From the NCBI GenBank assembly GCA_029248525.1, contig JAQWJE010000039.1, forward strand, positions 1 to 64,000: a stretch of DNA of 64,000 nt, given 5' to 3'. This DNA is from Candidatus Binatia bacterium. Its GTDB lineage: Bacteria; Desulfobacterota; Binatia; UBA12015. The first letter of the stretch is position 1, and every line of letters begins with the position of its first letter. Made by a program: the position numbers and the translations under genes. Below are positions 1-8,525 of this stretch, one piece after another. The notes below the pieces were generated by a model that searched no databases, was not told the origin of the DNA, and was given only the letters and a program-made list of their open reading frames with translations.

Positions 1-10
1 CGGGGTGCGC

Positions 11-652
11 TCAATCAGCACAAAGAGCGTCGCCTATCGCAATAATGGGACTGGACGAAAATTGTGGGAAGTAAATCTCGAAATTAGTATAGGGATATTC
101 CCATTGGCTTGGGTCGCAGCCAGTCAAAGCTGCTGTGTCGCCAGCGTAAACATTGGTGTAATAATTATCGTTGGGGTACTTAGTTGCCAAATAACTACAA
201 ATCGAACCATTCGTACAGTTGTAGCCCGGCGTACACGCGTCGTTGTTCCACGTCCCGCCCGCAGCTTCGCAAACCGCTGGGTTGTCCGAGGTGATATCGG
301 CGGCCGCTTCGGCCAGGCCCGCGGTGACGAGAGCCGCTTGCGCGCGGGCCGCCTTGCTCGCGGCATCCAGCCCACATCCGGGGAAATCATCGCCGGGGAA
401 CTTCGAATCGATCTTGTTATAAGCCTTGGTGCGGCGACTGTCACAGTCATTGATGGTCGTCGCCTGGCCACCCGTCTGTTGCCCAAAGCGGAGGTCCCTT
501 GCGGAGACCCCTGCGACGCACATGGAGTATTTGCGGTCAGCCTTGACGACTTGCGCTTTGCAACGGTCTTCTTCGGTCGGCGCGGCATCAGCCGGGACCG
601 CGGTGAACGAGAAAGCCAGCGCGATGGCTAGCGTGAGGATTGTGGTTTTCAT
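11..652 (-). CDS. Secreted cysteine-containing protein of unknown function
   Basis: This 213-residue protein begins with a clear signal peptide (Lys at position 2, a hydrophobic stretch to about residue 20, then Ala-Asp-Ala-Ala), so it is probably exported. The mature part has about ten cysteines, many in CxxxxxxKx or GxC settings, suggesting disulfides outside the cytoplasm. Its first half (spaced Cys, repeated Lys/Ala helices, a VTAGLAEAAADI segment) resembles in style the C-terminal part of the metalloprotease at 11102-13150. I recognise no enzyme motif and assign no function. It stands alone, downstream of the tRNA on the same strand and 546 bases from it. Confidence 0.65.
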   Translation of the reverse strand: MKTTILTLAIALAFSFTAVPADAAPTEEDRCKAQVVKADRKYSMCVAGVSARDLRFGQQTGGQATTINDCDSRRTKAYNKIDSKFPGDDFPGCGLDAASKAARAQAALVTAGLAEAAADITSDNPAVCEAAGGTWNNDACTPGYNCTNGSICSYLATKYPNDNYYTNVYAGDTAALTGCDPSQWEYPYTNFEIYFPQFSSSPIIAIGDALCAD

Positions 653-1198
653 GGGATCTGCTCCGTTCGTGGCTTGTGGATCGTGGACTACAAGCAGTAG
701 CCTTGAATGACCGTGACCGTCAACACAAAATGCTTAAAGCCACCGCACCCGCAAAATTGGCCTCGGTTGTCGTTTGCGGGTAGATCCGGCCTGCCCCGAT
801 TCGGCGGCGACTAGGGTAAACCCCGCCCCGCGAACACGACTCCGCGATTCTCAACGACCGCCTGCAGGCGGGTTTGGCAGGAGGTTTGGTGCAGCGGGTG
901 AAACATCTCGATATCCACCCAGGCCGTGCACGCTAGACCACCGCGGCAATCCATGGCGCCCCCAGCATGGACGGCCCGCGTCGCAGCCTTTCTCCGCAGG
1001 TGACCAGGACCACAAACCAGCTAGCGCGACCGGGACCCAAACGGGTACCGGTGCCGACCTGGCCCGTGGGGGTTTTGGTCAAAGCCACGACTTACCACAT
1101 GGGGGTTTTGGCTTGCCGGCAGAAAAAACCGGCACCCAGACCGGTACCCCGGCAGACCAGGAGCACGAAAAGTGCAGGGGACAGCAGGAGAGGTAAAA
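653..1198. other. Gene-poor spacer between secreted-protein gene and tRNA-Leu
   Basis: No convincing gene lies in these 546 bases. Open frames here lack family-like sequence and ribosome binding sites. The right half holds a small repeat structure (separate entry, 1043-1149). The part next to 652 should contain the leftward promoter of the secreted-protein gene, but I see no strong -35/-10 pair. Confidence 0.5.
1043..1149. repeat. Inverted repeat enclosing two direct repeats
   Basis: GGGTACCGGTGCC at 1043-1055 is matched as an inverted copy at 1131-1149 (GGCACC, a six-base insert, then GGTACCC). Between them the 12-mer TGGGGGTTTTGG occurs twice, at 1067-1078 and 1100-1111, 33 bases apart. 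A small hairpin, TGCCGG / CCGGCA (1114-1119 and 1129-1134), lies inside. The structure is 50 bases beyond the 3' end of the leftward tRNA, so it could act in tRNA 3' processing or termination. That role is inference. Confidence 0.45.
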
Positions 1199-1281
1199 TG
1201 CGAGAGGGGGGACTTGAACCCCCACGCCCTTGCGGGCACTAGCCCCTCAAGCTAGCGCGTCTGCCATTCCGCCACTCTCGC
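1199..1281 (-). tRNA. tRNA-Leu (anticodon GAG)
   Basis: On the minus strand the sequence folds as a class II tRNA. The acceptor stem GCGAGAG (1275-1281) pairs with CTCTCGC (1200-1206). The anticodon stem CTAGC/GCTAG encloses loop TTGAGGG with anticodon GAG. A long variable arm (TGCCCGCAAGGGC region) and a T arm containing GTTCAAGTC follow. Discriminator base A73 is at 1199, as expected for leucine. The CCA end is not encoded, so it must be added after transcription. The anticodon reads CUC and CUU codons. Confidence 0.95.
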
Positions 1282-1368
1282 AGGCCCAAGGGTTTTAGCA
1301 GGCATTTTCGGGCGTACAACCCGGCCCCTCGGCTCGAAGCTGTTGCCGAGAGCCCCGCGGATGGGATA

Positions 1369-2187
1369 GTGCTGGGGGTTGTGGTCAGTGGTTGGAAAAG
1401 ACGATTTGCAGCTTCCCTGATCGGCACTCTCGTTGTGTGTTCGGCGGCGGCGTGTTCGGGCGGCTCGGACGACGCCATGAGGATTCTGGTCAGCAATGAC
1501 GATGGGGTGGGGGCAGAGGGCCTCGATCTTCTGGTCGAGGCCTTGCGAGGAGAGGGATATCAGGTCGTTGTCTCGGCCCCGGAAGGAAACCGCAGCGGGG
1601 CCTCGGATTGGCGCGGACCGTCCGAATTCTGCGGCGACCTCTCGGTGGGCACGGCGACTACGCGCAGCGGGTATCCGGCAACCTCGATCGATGGTTGTCC
1701 GGCGGATGCGGTGGCCTATGGTCTCGCAGAGCTTTTTCCAGGCTGCCGACCGCATCTGGTCATTGCTGGTTTGAATAAGGGGCCGAATCTTTGCGATCAA
1801 CTCGCGGCAGTTTCCGGGACTGCAGGGGCGGCGCGGACCGCCGCGCGCTTGGGAGTGCCGGGTCTGGCGGCGTCGCAGGCCTTTCCGCTTTCCCTTCTGG
1901 GCGGGCATCCGGATTTTGCTTCCGGTGTGGCCGCCGTGGTGGCGTGGGTTCAGGAGCACGAACCGGTCCTGATGCGACGCGAGATGCCGGCTTCGGCTAC
2001 GAGTATGAATATCCCGTCCTGCGAGGAGGGCGAGATTCGTGGCGTTGCCCGGGACATGCCTCTGGCGACCGATTGCCCCAGGGCTCTCGACGAGCAGGAC
2101 TGCCTCTCGGACATGGACAATCCGCAGACGGATATCGAGGCGTTGACCAACGGCTTTGTTTCGGTCGGTCCGATTCCGGTCGATTAG
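1369..2187 (+). CDS. SurE-type 5'/3'-nucleotidase with a lipoprotein signal peptide
   Basis: From residue 37 this is a SurE-family phosphatase: SNDDG metal-binding motif near residue 41, then APEGNRSGAS, GLNKGPN and SGTAGAA, matching the family's core motifs. SurE removes phosphate from nucleoside 5'/3'-monophosphates using a divalent metal, normally in the cytosol. Here the frame extends upstream through KRR, a hydrophobic stretch and SAAAC, a good lipobox with Cys29, so the enzyme appears to be exported and lipid-anchored. The start is GTG at 1369 or GTG at 1381. The classical SurE start at ATG 1477 has no visible ribosome binding site. It converges on the next gene. Confidence 0.8.
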   Translation: MLGVVVSGWKRRFAASLIGTLVVCSAAACSGGSDDAMRILVSNDDGVGAEGLDLLVEALRGEGYQVVVSAPEGNRSGASDWRGPSEFCGDLSVGTATTRSGYPATSIDGCPADAVAYGLAELFPGCRPHLVIAGLNKGPNLCDQLAAVSGTAGAARTAARLGVPGLAASQAFPLSLLGGHPDFASGVAAVVAWVQEHEPVLMRREMPASATSMNIPSCEEGEIRGVARDMPLATDCPRALDEQDCLSDMDNPQTDIEALTNGFVSVGPIPVD

Positions 2188-2191
2188 GCGA

Positions 2192-2782
2192 TCAGGCCAG
2201 ATGAGATCGCGGATTCGGCCACCGCGGAAAGCTCTCGGGCTGGTGGAAGTCAGGCTGGTTTCCGGGCACGGCGCTCCAGGCCAGATAGCGGCGATCGGCG
2301 TCCGTGCCGTGGATGGCAAAGAGGTTCAGTCGGTGGATGGGGTCAGGAACCAGGCCCGCGGGCACCACGGCGTGGCCCGACCAACGTCCGCCATGGATCT
2401 CCGAGCGGTACTGGAGGCAGTTGTCGCGGGACAGGACGTTGCGCGGTCCGTTCAGCAAGAGAGCCAGGTAATGGCCATGGGGTCCGAACTCGAGCTCGAG
2501 ATATTGATTGTCGGAACCGACAAGAAAGATCTCGCATACCTCGTAGTCCCATAGGCCGTCGCAGACGCCGGCGCGACCTGCGGGGGCGGGGTCTCCGAAG
2601 AAGGGGGCATCGATCCGCACCACCAACGGCGCGGACGACCTCTGTGCCGAGTCTTCGGCCGCGCGGGTGGGCGGGGCCAGTTCGGACCTGCGAGCCGGGC
2701 CGCCCGACACTGTGATGTGGAGGGCTTGGCTGTCCGGGCCGGTCGTGCCGTTCCAGTCGTCCTTGATGATGAAGTCGGGCAT
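2192..2782 (-). CDS. UPF0462 (C4orf33-like) family protein
   Basis: The 196-residue protein follows the plan of the uncharacterised UPF0462 family, known from the animal C4orf33 protein. Shared landmarks are APFFGDP, LWDYEVCEIFL, YLELEFGPHGHYL, LLNGPRNV, FAIHG and PDFHQPESF. No signal peptide or membrane segment is visible, so a cytosolic location is likely. No biochemical role is established for the family that I can name; the fold looks like a carbohydrate-binding-type beta sandwich, but that is inference. It ends 4 bases from the convergent SurE gene and lies 27 bases downstream of the alpha/beta hydrolase, probably in one transcript. Confidence 0.75.
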   Translation of the reverse strand: MPDFIIKDDWNGTTGPDSQALHITVSGGPARRSELAPPTRAAEDSAQRSSAPLVVRIDAPFFGDPAPAGRAGVCDGLWDYEVCEIFLVGSDNQYLELEFGPHGHYLALLLNGPRNVLSRDNCLQYRSEIHGGRWSGHAVVPAGLVPDPIHRLNLFAIHGTDADRRYLAWSAVPGNQPDFHQPESFPRWPNPRSHLA

Positions 2783-2809
2783 GGGCGGGCAGATAGATCG
2801 GCGAGGGGC

Positions 2810-3736
2810 TCAACCCGCGAGAATCTGCTCGATAAAACGGGCCGCATCCTCAGGCGCTTCGAGGACGATGAAGTGGCCGACATCGGGCAGTAGATGCACT
2901 TGGCCCGTGCGGCAACGAGCGACCACGCGTTGGGCCTCGCGCAGGTCGCGCGCATAGGAGGCGTCCTGATCTTCGGGGCGTCCTCTTCTCTTGCTGGCAA
3001 ACCCGAGGTGAACCTCGGCGTCCACGTGCCGAGATTCGAGGTGGTCGGCGAGAGCGACCCGGTGGGCGTACACCTCGGCCTCATGTTGGCGATTACATTT
3101 GAGACGCCAGCGCCCGTCTGAATCGGGCGCACTGCCATGGGTCGCAAAGGCGCTTTTGGCCTCATCGTTCAGGCCGTCTCGTGCGAGTTGTGCGCGCAGC
3201 ACTTTTTCCAGTCCGGCTTCGACCTCTTTTTCGGAAGCGAAGCCCTCGCTCTCCTTCTCGCCCAGGCGCCGGGTTCCTTTCGCGAGGCGCTCGGCGCCGA
3301 CGGTGGCGCCCTCGGCATCGGCCAGCACCGGGTCCAGCAGGATCATGCGGCCGGTCGCCAGTGGGCGCTCGGCCAGCTCCATCAGGGCACAATCTCCGGC
3401 AAAGGAGTGGGTGACGCACGCGTCAGGGGCCCGACCGTATTGCTCGGTTGCCGATAGCACGGCGCGTCGAAAGTCGGCGCCAAATGCCTCCCATGCGTAG
3501 GCCTCGGGGAGCTCGGGGGCTTCGGTGTCGCCGTGGCCGCGTTGGTCAAAGGCGACCGGGGCGACCACGGGCAGGCGATCGACGACCGGCTGCCAGACGC
3601 CAGCACAGAGGCTCGCGGCATGGGCAAAAAGTACGAGCTTGCCGTCGCCTTCCCAGGTGATGAAATTTTGCTGGATACCGCCGTCGCCTCGGAGGTCTCG
3701 GGTGCCCGAATTTGATCGGTCGATTGAGCGTTGCAT
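2810..3736 (-). CDS. Alpha/beta hydrolase
   Basis: A 308-residue alpha/beta-hydrolase fold. The oxyanion region is FAHAAS near residue 38, then FDQRGHGD, a nucleophile elbow THSFAG with Ser about residue 112, and an acid/His region ending VGHFIVLEAPEDAARFI near the C-terminus. This matches small esterase- or dehalogenase-like enzymes; the substrate cannot be read from the sequence. The nucleophile elbow starts with Thr-His rather than Gly, which is tolerated in the superfamily. Its start is only 37 bases from the divergent peroxidase gene, so the two promoters must overlap, or the true start lies a little downstream. Confidence 0.75.
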   Translation of the reverse strand: MQRSIDRSNSGTRDLRGDGGIQQNFITWEGDGKLVLFAHAASLCAGVWQPVVDRLPVVAPVAFDQRGHGDTEAPELPEAYAWEAFGADFRRAVLSATEQYGRAPDACVTHSFAGDCALMELAERPLATGRMILLDPVLADAEGATVGAERLAKGTRRLGEKESEGFASEKEVEAGLEKVLRAQLARDGLNDEAKSAFATHGSAPDSDGRWRLKCNRQHEAEVYAHRVALADHLESRHVDAEVHLGFASKRRGRPEDQDASYARDLREAQRVVARCRTGQVHLLPDVGHFIVLEAPEDAARFIEQILAG

Positions 3737-3773
3737 GGTTTTATTCTTAGCTGGTTGGGTTTATGATGCGAGC

Positions 3774-4841
3774 ATGTCGACTTCGAAATCGTTAATGGTC
3801 GCCGGGGGTGCAGTCCTCGCTTTCTGCGCATTCGGTAGCAATTTGGCGCAGGGGGCGGAGCCGCAAAAAGTGACATCCGGGGATGTCGTGTTGGTCCTTC
3901 CTTTGGGATTGCAGGCGGACTCCGCCTATATCCCCGAGGATAATCCGCTCTCCAAAGCAAAGATCAAGCTGGGCAAAATGCTCTATTTTGACGGCCGTCT
4001 TTCTGCGGATGGAAACGTGCCCTGTTCGGGATGTCATAATCCCTATCACGGGTTCGCGGACCCGGAACCAACGTCGCCGGGAGTGGGCTTTGCCCGAGGC
4101 GGGCGCAATAGCCCGACAGTATTGAATCGCCTCTTCTCTGCAGAGCAATTCTGGGACGGGCGTGCCGAGGATCTTGAAGCGCAGGCCATCGGTCCGATTA
4201 CCAACCCAATCGAAATGGGGATGCCGTCGCACGACGTGGCGGTAACGAAAATTGCTGCGATCCCCGGCTACGGCCCATTGTTCACGGCAGCCTATGGCGA
4301 CTCCGGTGTGAATATCGATCGCATTGCGAAGGCAATTGCGACCTATGAGCGAACGGTGCTCACGGGGGACAGCCCCTACGATCGCTACCAAGCTGGCGAC
4401 AAGGCGGCGCTCAGCGCCCAGCAGGTCCGCGGTATGGAACTCTTTGCCGGCAAGGCTGATTGCCAGACCTGTCATGTGTCGTTCAACTTCACCGACGAGA
4501 ACTATCATAATCTGGGAGTTGGCTGGGATGCCGCTTCGAAGACTATGGCGGACAAGGGCCGCAATGATGTGACCAAGGCGGATGTGGATATTGGTGCCTT
4601 CAAGACGCCGACTTTGCGTGACGTGGCGTTGACGGCACCTTATATGCACGATGGTTCGGAGGCCACGTTGGCGGACGTCATCGAGTTCTACGACAAGGGC
4701 GGCAATGCCAATCCTCACCTGTCCACCAAGATCAAGAAGCTCAACCTGACCGCCCAGGAGCGCAAGGACCTGGAGTCCTTCATGTTGGCGCTGACGGGTA
4801 CGGTCCCCGAGCCCGCACCGCCCGCTCAGTTGCCGCAGTAG
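3774..4841 (+). CDS. Di-haem cytochrome c peroxidase (MauG/CcpA family)
   Basis: A 355-residue exported protein: a signal peptide to about residue 26 (MSTSKS... NLAQGA), followed by two c-type haem sites, CSGCH near residue 87 and CQTCH near residue 227. It also has the family blocks RNSPTVLN, FWDGRAEDLEAQA and FKTPTLRDV, and a distal Met in APYMHDGS. The family reduces hydrogen peroxide in the periplasm with electrons from cytochromes, or oxidises protein side chains (MauG type). Upstream in-frame sequence extends to 3525 but runs through the divergent hydrolase gene, so ATG 3774 just before the signal peptide is chosen. It stands 37 bases ahead of the acyl-CoA ligase. Confidence 0.9.
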   Translation: MSTSKSLMVAGGAVLAFCAFGSNLAQGAEPQKVTSGDVVLVLPLGLQADSAYIPEDNPLSKAKIKLGKMLYFDGRLSADGNVPCSGCHNPYHGFADPEPTSPGVGFARGGRNSPTVLNRLFSAEQFWDGRAEDLEAQAIGPITNPIEMGMPSHDVAVTKIAAIPGYGPLFTAAYGDSGVNIDRIAKAIATYERTVLTGDSPYDRYQAGDKAALSAQQVRGMELFAGKADCQTCHVSFNFTDENYHNLGVGWDAASKTMADKGRNDVTKADVDIGAFKTPTLRDVALTAPYMHDGSEATLADVIEFYDKGGNANPHLSTKIKKLNLTAQERKDLESFMLALTGTVPEPAPPAQLPQ

Positions 4842-4878
4842 CTGGAATCGCCGGGTTCTTTTTGCCAGAGTTTCGCAG

Positions 4879-6459
4879 ATGAGCGCACCCGAGTTGTATG
4901 ATCCCGCCTTGATGCCGCATCTGATTATCAGCGGCCTCGAACGATATGATGATCGCCCGTGCATGCATTTGGGCGATACAACCGCGACCTATGCCGAAGT
5001 GCGTGCTCGCGCCAGCCAATACCAGCAGGCTTTGGCTTCGCGGGGGCTCGGGGTCGGGTCGCGCGTCGCGGTGATCTCGGCCAACCGGCCCGAGGTGCTC
5101 TATAATATTATCGCGATGCAGGTGACGGGTTGCTGCGGCACCGCGCTGCATCCGATGGGGTCTGTGGAAGACCATGCCTTCGTGCTCGAGGACGCCGAAG
5201 TCGAGACTCTCGTCTACGATCCCGACGTTTTCGGCGATCGCGCCGCCGAACTGGCGGCGCGTGTACCGGGGCTGAAAAACCTGCTGGCCTTCGGGCCCTC
5301 GGATGCTGGCGATGATTACTCCGCGCTGGCTGATACCTTTACGCCGCGGCGTCTGGTGGCACCCGACGTGTCAGCTGACGACGTGGGGTCGATCGCGTTT
5401 ACCGGCGGGACCACCGGCAAGCCCAAGGGCGTATTGGCGACCTATCGTTCGTCGGCGGCCATGACCATGGCACAGATGGCGGAATGGGAGTGGCCGGAAG
5501 AAAGCCGCGTGCTGATTCCTACGCCGCTCTCGCATGCCGGTGCCGCTCTGTTTGTGCCGACCCTGCAGCGTGGTGGGGCGCTTTATGTGATGCAGGGATT
5601 CACCCCGGATCTGTTTTTCGACACCATCGAGGAACACAAGATCACCTCCACCTTTTTGGTGCCGGTGATGATCTATTATTTACTGGATTCCCCGCGAGCG
5701 GCCACAGCGGACATGTCGAGTATGGAGACGATCTTCTACGGTGCCTCCCCGATGAGCCCCACGCGCCTGGCCGAAGGCATCGAGAAATGGGGACCGGTCT
5801 TCTACCAGATCTATGGACAAGCCGAAGCGCCGATGGTGGTGAGCCACCTGAAGCGTGCCGACCATGATCTGTCCAAGCCCGAACGTCTGGCCTCGTGCGG
5901 CAGGCCTTCTCCCTGGGTGCAGGTCGCTCTGCTTGATGATCAGAACCAGCGCGTGGCCGAAGGGGAACCGGGTGAGATCTGCGTGCGCGGACCGCTGGTC
6001 ATGAAGGGCTATCACAATCGCCCCGAGGCAACGGCCGAGGCCTTCGATGGCGGCTGGCTGCACACAGGCGACGTCGGCCGATTCGACGAAGAGGGATTCC
6101 TCTATATCGTTGACCGCAAAAAGGACATGATCGTGACCGGCGGCTTTAATGTCTTCCCCAAGGAAGTTGAAGATGTGATCTCGTCGCATCCGTCAGTTGC
6201 TCAGGTGGCGGTGATCGGTGTGCCGGACGAACGCTGGGGTGAATCGGTCAAGGCGGTTGTGGTCTTGCGCCCGGAGGTGGAGGGCTCGGACAGTCTGGCC
6301 ACTGAATTGATGGAGGCCGTCAAGGCAGCCAAGGGTAGCGTACAGACGCCGAAGTCCGTGGACTTCAGCGAGGCGATTCCGCTGTCGGCGGTCGGCAAGC
6401 CGGACAAGAAGGAACTGCGAAAGCTTTATTGGGGCGATACCGGGCGTGGCGTGAACTAG
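4879..6459 (+). CDS. Fatty-acid/aryl acyl-CoA ligase (AMP-forming)
   Basis: A 526-residue ANL-superfamily enzyme that activates a carboxylic acid with ATP and CoA through an acyl-adenylate. Motifs are the P-loop FTGGTTGKPKG (about residues 174-184), YGQAEAPM (A5), GWLHTGDVGRFDEEG (A7), DRKKDMIVTGGFNVFPKEVE (A8) and the A10 region AVGKPDKKEL with the catalytic Lys near the C-terminus. The length is typical of medium/long-chain or aromatic acid ligases. The acyl-CoA dehydrogenases at 13.7-16.1 kb and the hydrolases nearby suggest use in lipid or aromatic-acid breakdown. The substrate is not determinable. A strong terminator begins at its stop codon. Confidence 0.9.
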   Translation: MSAPELYDPALMPHLIISGLERYDDRPCMHLGDTTATYAEVRARASQYQQALASRGLGVGSRVAVISANRPEVLYNIIAMQVTGCCGTALHPMGSVEDHAFVLEDAEVETLVYDPDVFGDRAAELAARVPGLKNLLAFGPSDAGDDYSALADTFTPRRLVAPDVSADDVGSIAFTGGTTGKPKGVLATYRSSAAMTMAQMAEWEWPEESRVLIPTPLSHAGAALFVPTLQRGGALYVMQGFTPDLFFDTIEEHKITSTFLVPVMIYYLLDSPRAATADMSSMETIFYGASPMSPTRLAEGIEKWGPVFYQIYGQAEAPMVVSHLKRADHDLSKPERLASCGRPSPWVQVALLDDQNQRVAEGEPGEICVRGPLVMKGYHNRPEATAEAFDGGWLHTGDVGRFDEEGFLYIVDRKKDMIVTGGFNVFPKEVEDVISSHPSVAQVAVIGVPDERWGESVKAVVVLRPEVEGSDSLATELMEAVKAAKGSVQTPKSVDFSEAIPLSAVGKPDKKELRKLYWGDTGRGVN

Positions 6460-6484
6460 TCGCCTCCGAGGAGGCGACATTTTG
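6459..6484 (+). terminator. Rho-independent terminator after the acyl-CoA ligase
   Basis: GTCGCCTCC (6459-6467) pairs perfectly with GGAGGCGAC (6470-6478) and is followed by ATTTTGG, a short U tract. The stem starts at the last base of the ligase stop codon and lies between convergent genes. The reverse strand has a poorer U tract, so it serves mainly the plus strand. Confidence 0.8.
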
Positions 6485-6510
6485 GTTTCGTCTGCGTTGC
6501 TGCCTTCGTT

Positions 6511-8184
6511 TCAGGGCTGTCGGATGCGCTCGACAAGAGCGATGGAGCTCGCTGGCGGAGGCGCGGTAAAGGCAGTCACAAGGTAGGCGATGGCAAAATT
6601 GATCACCATGCCGAGTGCGCCGATTCCTTCGGGCGAAATGCCCCAGAGCCAATGCTCACTGGTGTTGGCCTCCGGTACGATGAATTTGAAGTAGATGATG
6701 TAGCCTGCGGTAAACGTCAGCCCGGCGACCATGCCGGCGATCGCCCCCGCCTGGTTCATGCGCTTGGAGAAAATGCCCATCGTGACAGCCGGGAAGATCG
6801 AGGCGGCCGCCAGTCCGAAAGCAAAGGCTACGACTTGGGCCACAAATCCTGGTGGGTGGATCCCGAACCAGCCGGCGATCAGGACCGCCACGCCCGAGGC
6901 CACGCGCGCCCAGCGCAGCTCGGTCTTCTCGTCCATGTCCGGCGTGAGACTTTTTTTCATCAAATCGTGCGCCACGGAACTCGAGATCACCAGCAGTAAC
7001 CCGGCTGCGGTGGACAAAGCTGCCGCAAGCGCGCCGGCGGCCACCAGGCCCACCACCCAGGCCGGCAAGTTGGCAATTTCGGGGTTGGCCAGCACCATGA
7101 TGTCGGGGTCAATAGTCAGCTCGTTTTTCTTGTCACTGGCAGGCCCGGCGTAAGTCACGATCCCGTCGCCGTCATGGTCCTCGAATTTGACCAGGCCGAT
7201 CTTTTCCCAATTATGCACCCATGCCGGCAGCTCGGTGTAGGCGCGACCGGGGATGGTTTCCAAAAGGTTCGTGCGTGCAAACGCCGCGACCGCTGGCGCA
7301 GTTGTATAGAGGATAGCGATGAACAACAGCGCCCAGCCTGCAGACGAGCGCGCGGCAGCGACCTTGGGCACGGTATAGAACCGCACGATCACGTGCGGCA
7401 GTCCGGCCGTCCCGATCATCAGAGCCGCGGTGATGCAAAAGACGTCGAAGGTTGTTTTCGTTCCCTGCGTGAAGGCGACAAATCCGAGTTCGGTACTGAG
7501 ACTGTCGAGGCGATCGAGCAGGGCAACCCCCGAGCCGTCCGAGAGCGTCGAGCCGAACCCGATCTGCGGGACCAGGTTCCCGGTCATCAGCATCGAGATA
7601 AAGATTGCGGGCACCAGATACGAGAAGATCAGCACGCAATATTGGGCGACTTGGGTGTAGGTGATGCCCTTCATGCCGCCCAGCACGGCATAGAAAAACA
7701 CAATCGCCATCCCGACGACCACGCCGGTTTCGATCTCGACATCCAGAAAGCGCGAGAAAACGATGCCGACACCACGCATCTGGCCCGCGACATAAGTAAA
7801 CGAGATAAAGATGGCACATGCCACGGCCACAATGCGCGCCGCCTTGGACGCGTAGCGATCCCCGATGAAGTCCGGCACGGTGAATTGGTCGAATTTACGC
7901 AGGTAAGGCGCCACCAGCAGGGCCAGCAATACATAGCCACCCGTCCAGCCCATCAAATAGACCGATCCATCATAGCCCATAAACGAGATCAGCCCGGCCA
8001 TCGAGATAAACGACGCCGCCGACATCCAGTCGGCCGCGGTCGCCATGCCGTTCATCACCGGCGGCACATCCCCCGAGGCGACAAAGAAGTCAGCGGTCGA
8101 GCGAGCGCGTGCCCAGAGAGCCACGCCGATATACAGCGCGAACGAGAGTCCGACGAGCAGATAGGTCCAGCCCTGAATGCCCAT
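6511..8184 (-). CDS. Sodium:solute symporter, large subunit (VC_2705-type)
   Basis: A 557-residue integral membrane protein with about 13 hydrophobic segments and SSS-family blocks: AADWMSAASFISMAG near residue 50, FTYVAGQMRGVG, and GTAGLPHVIVRFYT. A hydrophilic insert near residue 330 carries DHDGDGIVTY, an EF-hand-like acidic loop. The pairing with a DUF4212 small subunit directly upstream, overlapping by one base (TGATG), is the known signature of the VC_2705-type symporter group related to acetate permease ActP. It probably imports a short carboxylate with sodium. The substrate is inferred; the neighbouring acyl-CoA ligase on the other strand fits a carboxylate. Confidence 0.88.
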   Translation of the reverse strand: MGIQGWTYLLVGLSFALYIGVALWARARSTADFFVASGDVPPVMNGMATAADWMSAASFISMAGLISFMGYDGSVYLMGWTGGYVLLALLVAPYLRKFDQFTVPDFIGDRYASKAARIVAVACAIFISFTYVAGQMRGVGIVFSRFLDVEIETGVVVGMAIVFFYAVLGGMKGITYTQVAQYCVLIFSYLVPAIFISMLMTGNLVPQIGFGSTLSDGSGVALLDRLDSLSTELGFVAFTQGTKTTFDVFCITAALMIGTAGLPHVIVRFYTVPKVAAARSSAGWALLFIAILYTTAPAVAAFARTNLLETIPGRAYTELPAWVHNWEKIGLVKFEDHDGDGIVTYAGPASDKKNELTIDPDIMVLANPEIANLPAWVVGLVAAGALAAALSTAAGLLLVISSSVAHDLMKKSLTPDMDEKTELRWARVASGVAVLIAGWFGIHPPGFVAQVVAFAFGLAAASIFPAVTMGIFSKRMNQAGAIAGMVAGLTFTAGYIIYFKFIVPEANTSEHWLWGISPEGIGALGMVINFAIAYLVTAFTAPPPASSIALVERIRQP

Positions 8185-8462
8185 CAGGCCACGTCCTTGT
8201 CGGCCGGCGCGAATTCTCGGTCCAGGCGGTTCATCAGACCGACGTACACGAAGATCAGGAGGACAAAGACGATAATCGAGCCTTGCTGGGCAAACCAGAA
8301 GCCCAGCTTGAAGCCGCCGAGCTGAATCGCGTCGAGTGGTTCGCGCAGGAGGATTCCGAACCCGAACGAGACCAGAAACCAGACGGCGAGCAGGCCACCC
8401 AGATATTGAAGGTTACGCCGCCAATAGGCCGCATTGCGATCGCTCTGGGAAATCTCTGCCAC
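8184..8462 (-). CDS. DUF4212 small subunit of the sodium:solute symporter
   Basis: A 92-residue protein with two membrane segments (about residues 22-41 and 55-75). It has the DUF4212 features YWRRNLQYL at the N-terminus, FGFGILLREPLD in the loop, and FWFAQQGSIIVFVLLIFVY in helix 2. Members of this family are almost always encoded immediately before a VC_2705-type symporter and are taken to be its small partner subunit. The stop and the next start share one base, so translation is coupled. A cytosolic tail of mixed charge ends the protein. Confidence 0.88.
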   Translation of the reverse strand: MAEISQSDRNAAYWRRNLQYLGGLLAVWFLVSFGFGILLREPLDAIQLGGFKLGFWFAQQGSIIVFVLLIFVYVGLMNRLDREFAPADKDVA

Positions 8463-8525
8463 CGCGGGAGTCTACTGCGATCCGCGCCGGAAGGAAAGCG
8501 GGCGATCGCAGGGTTTGCTGGCGGG

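Noticed and set aside
1252-2319. A 355-codon minus-strand frame over the SurE gene and the tRNA
   Set aside because: It runs through the tRNA and opposite the SurE motifs, with Arg-rich composition.
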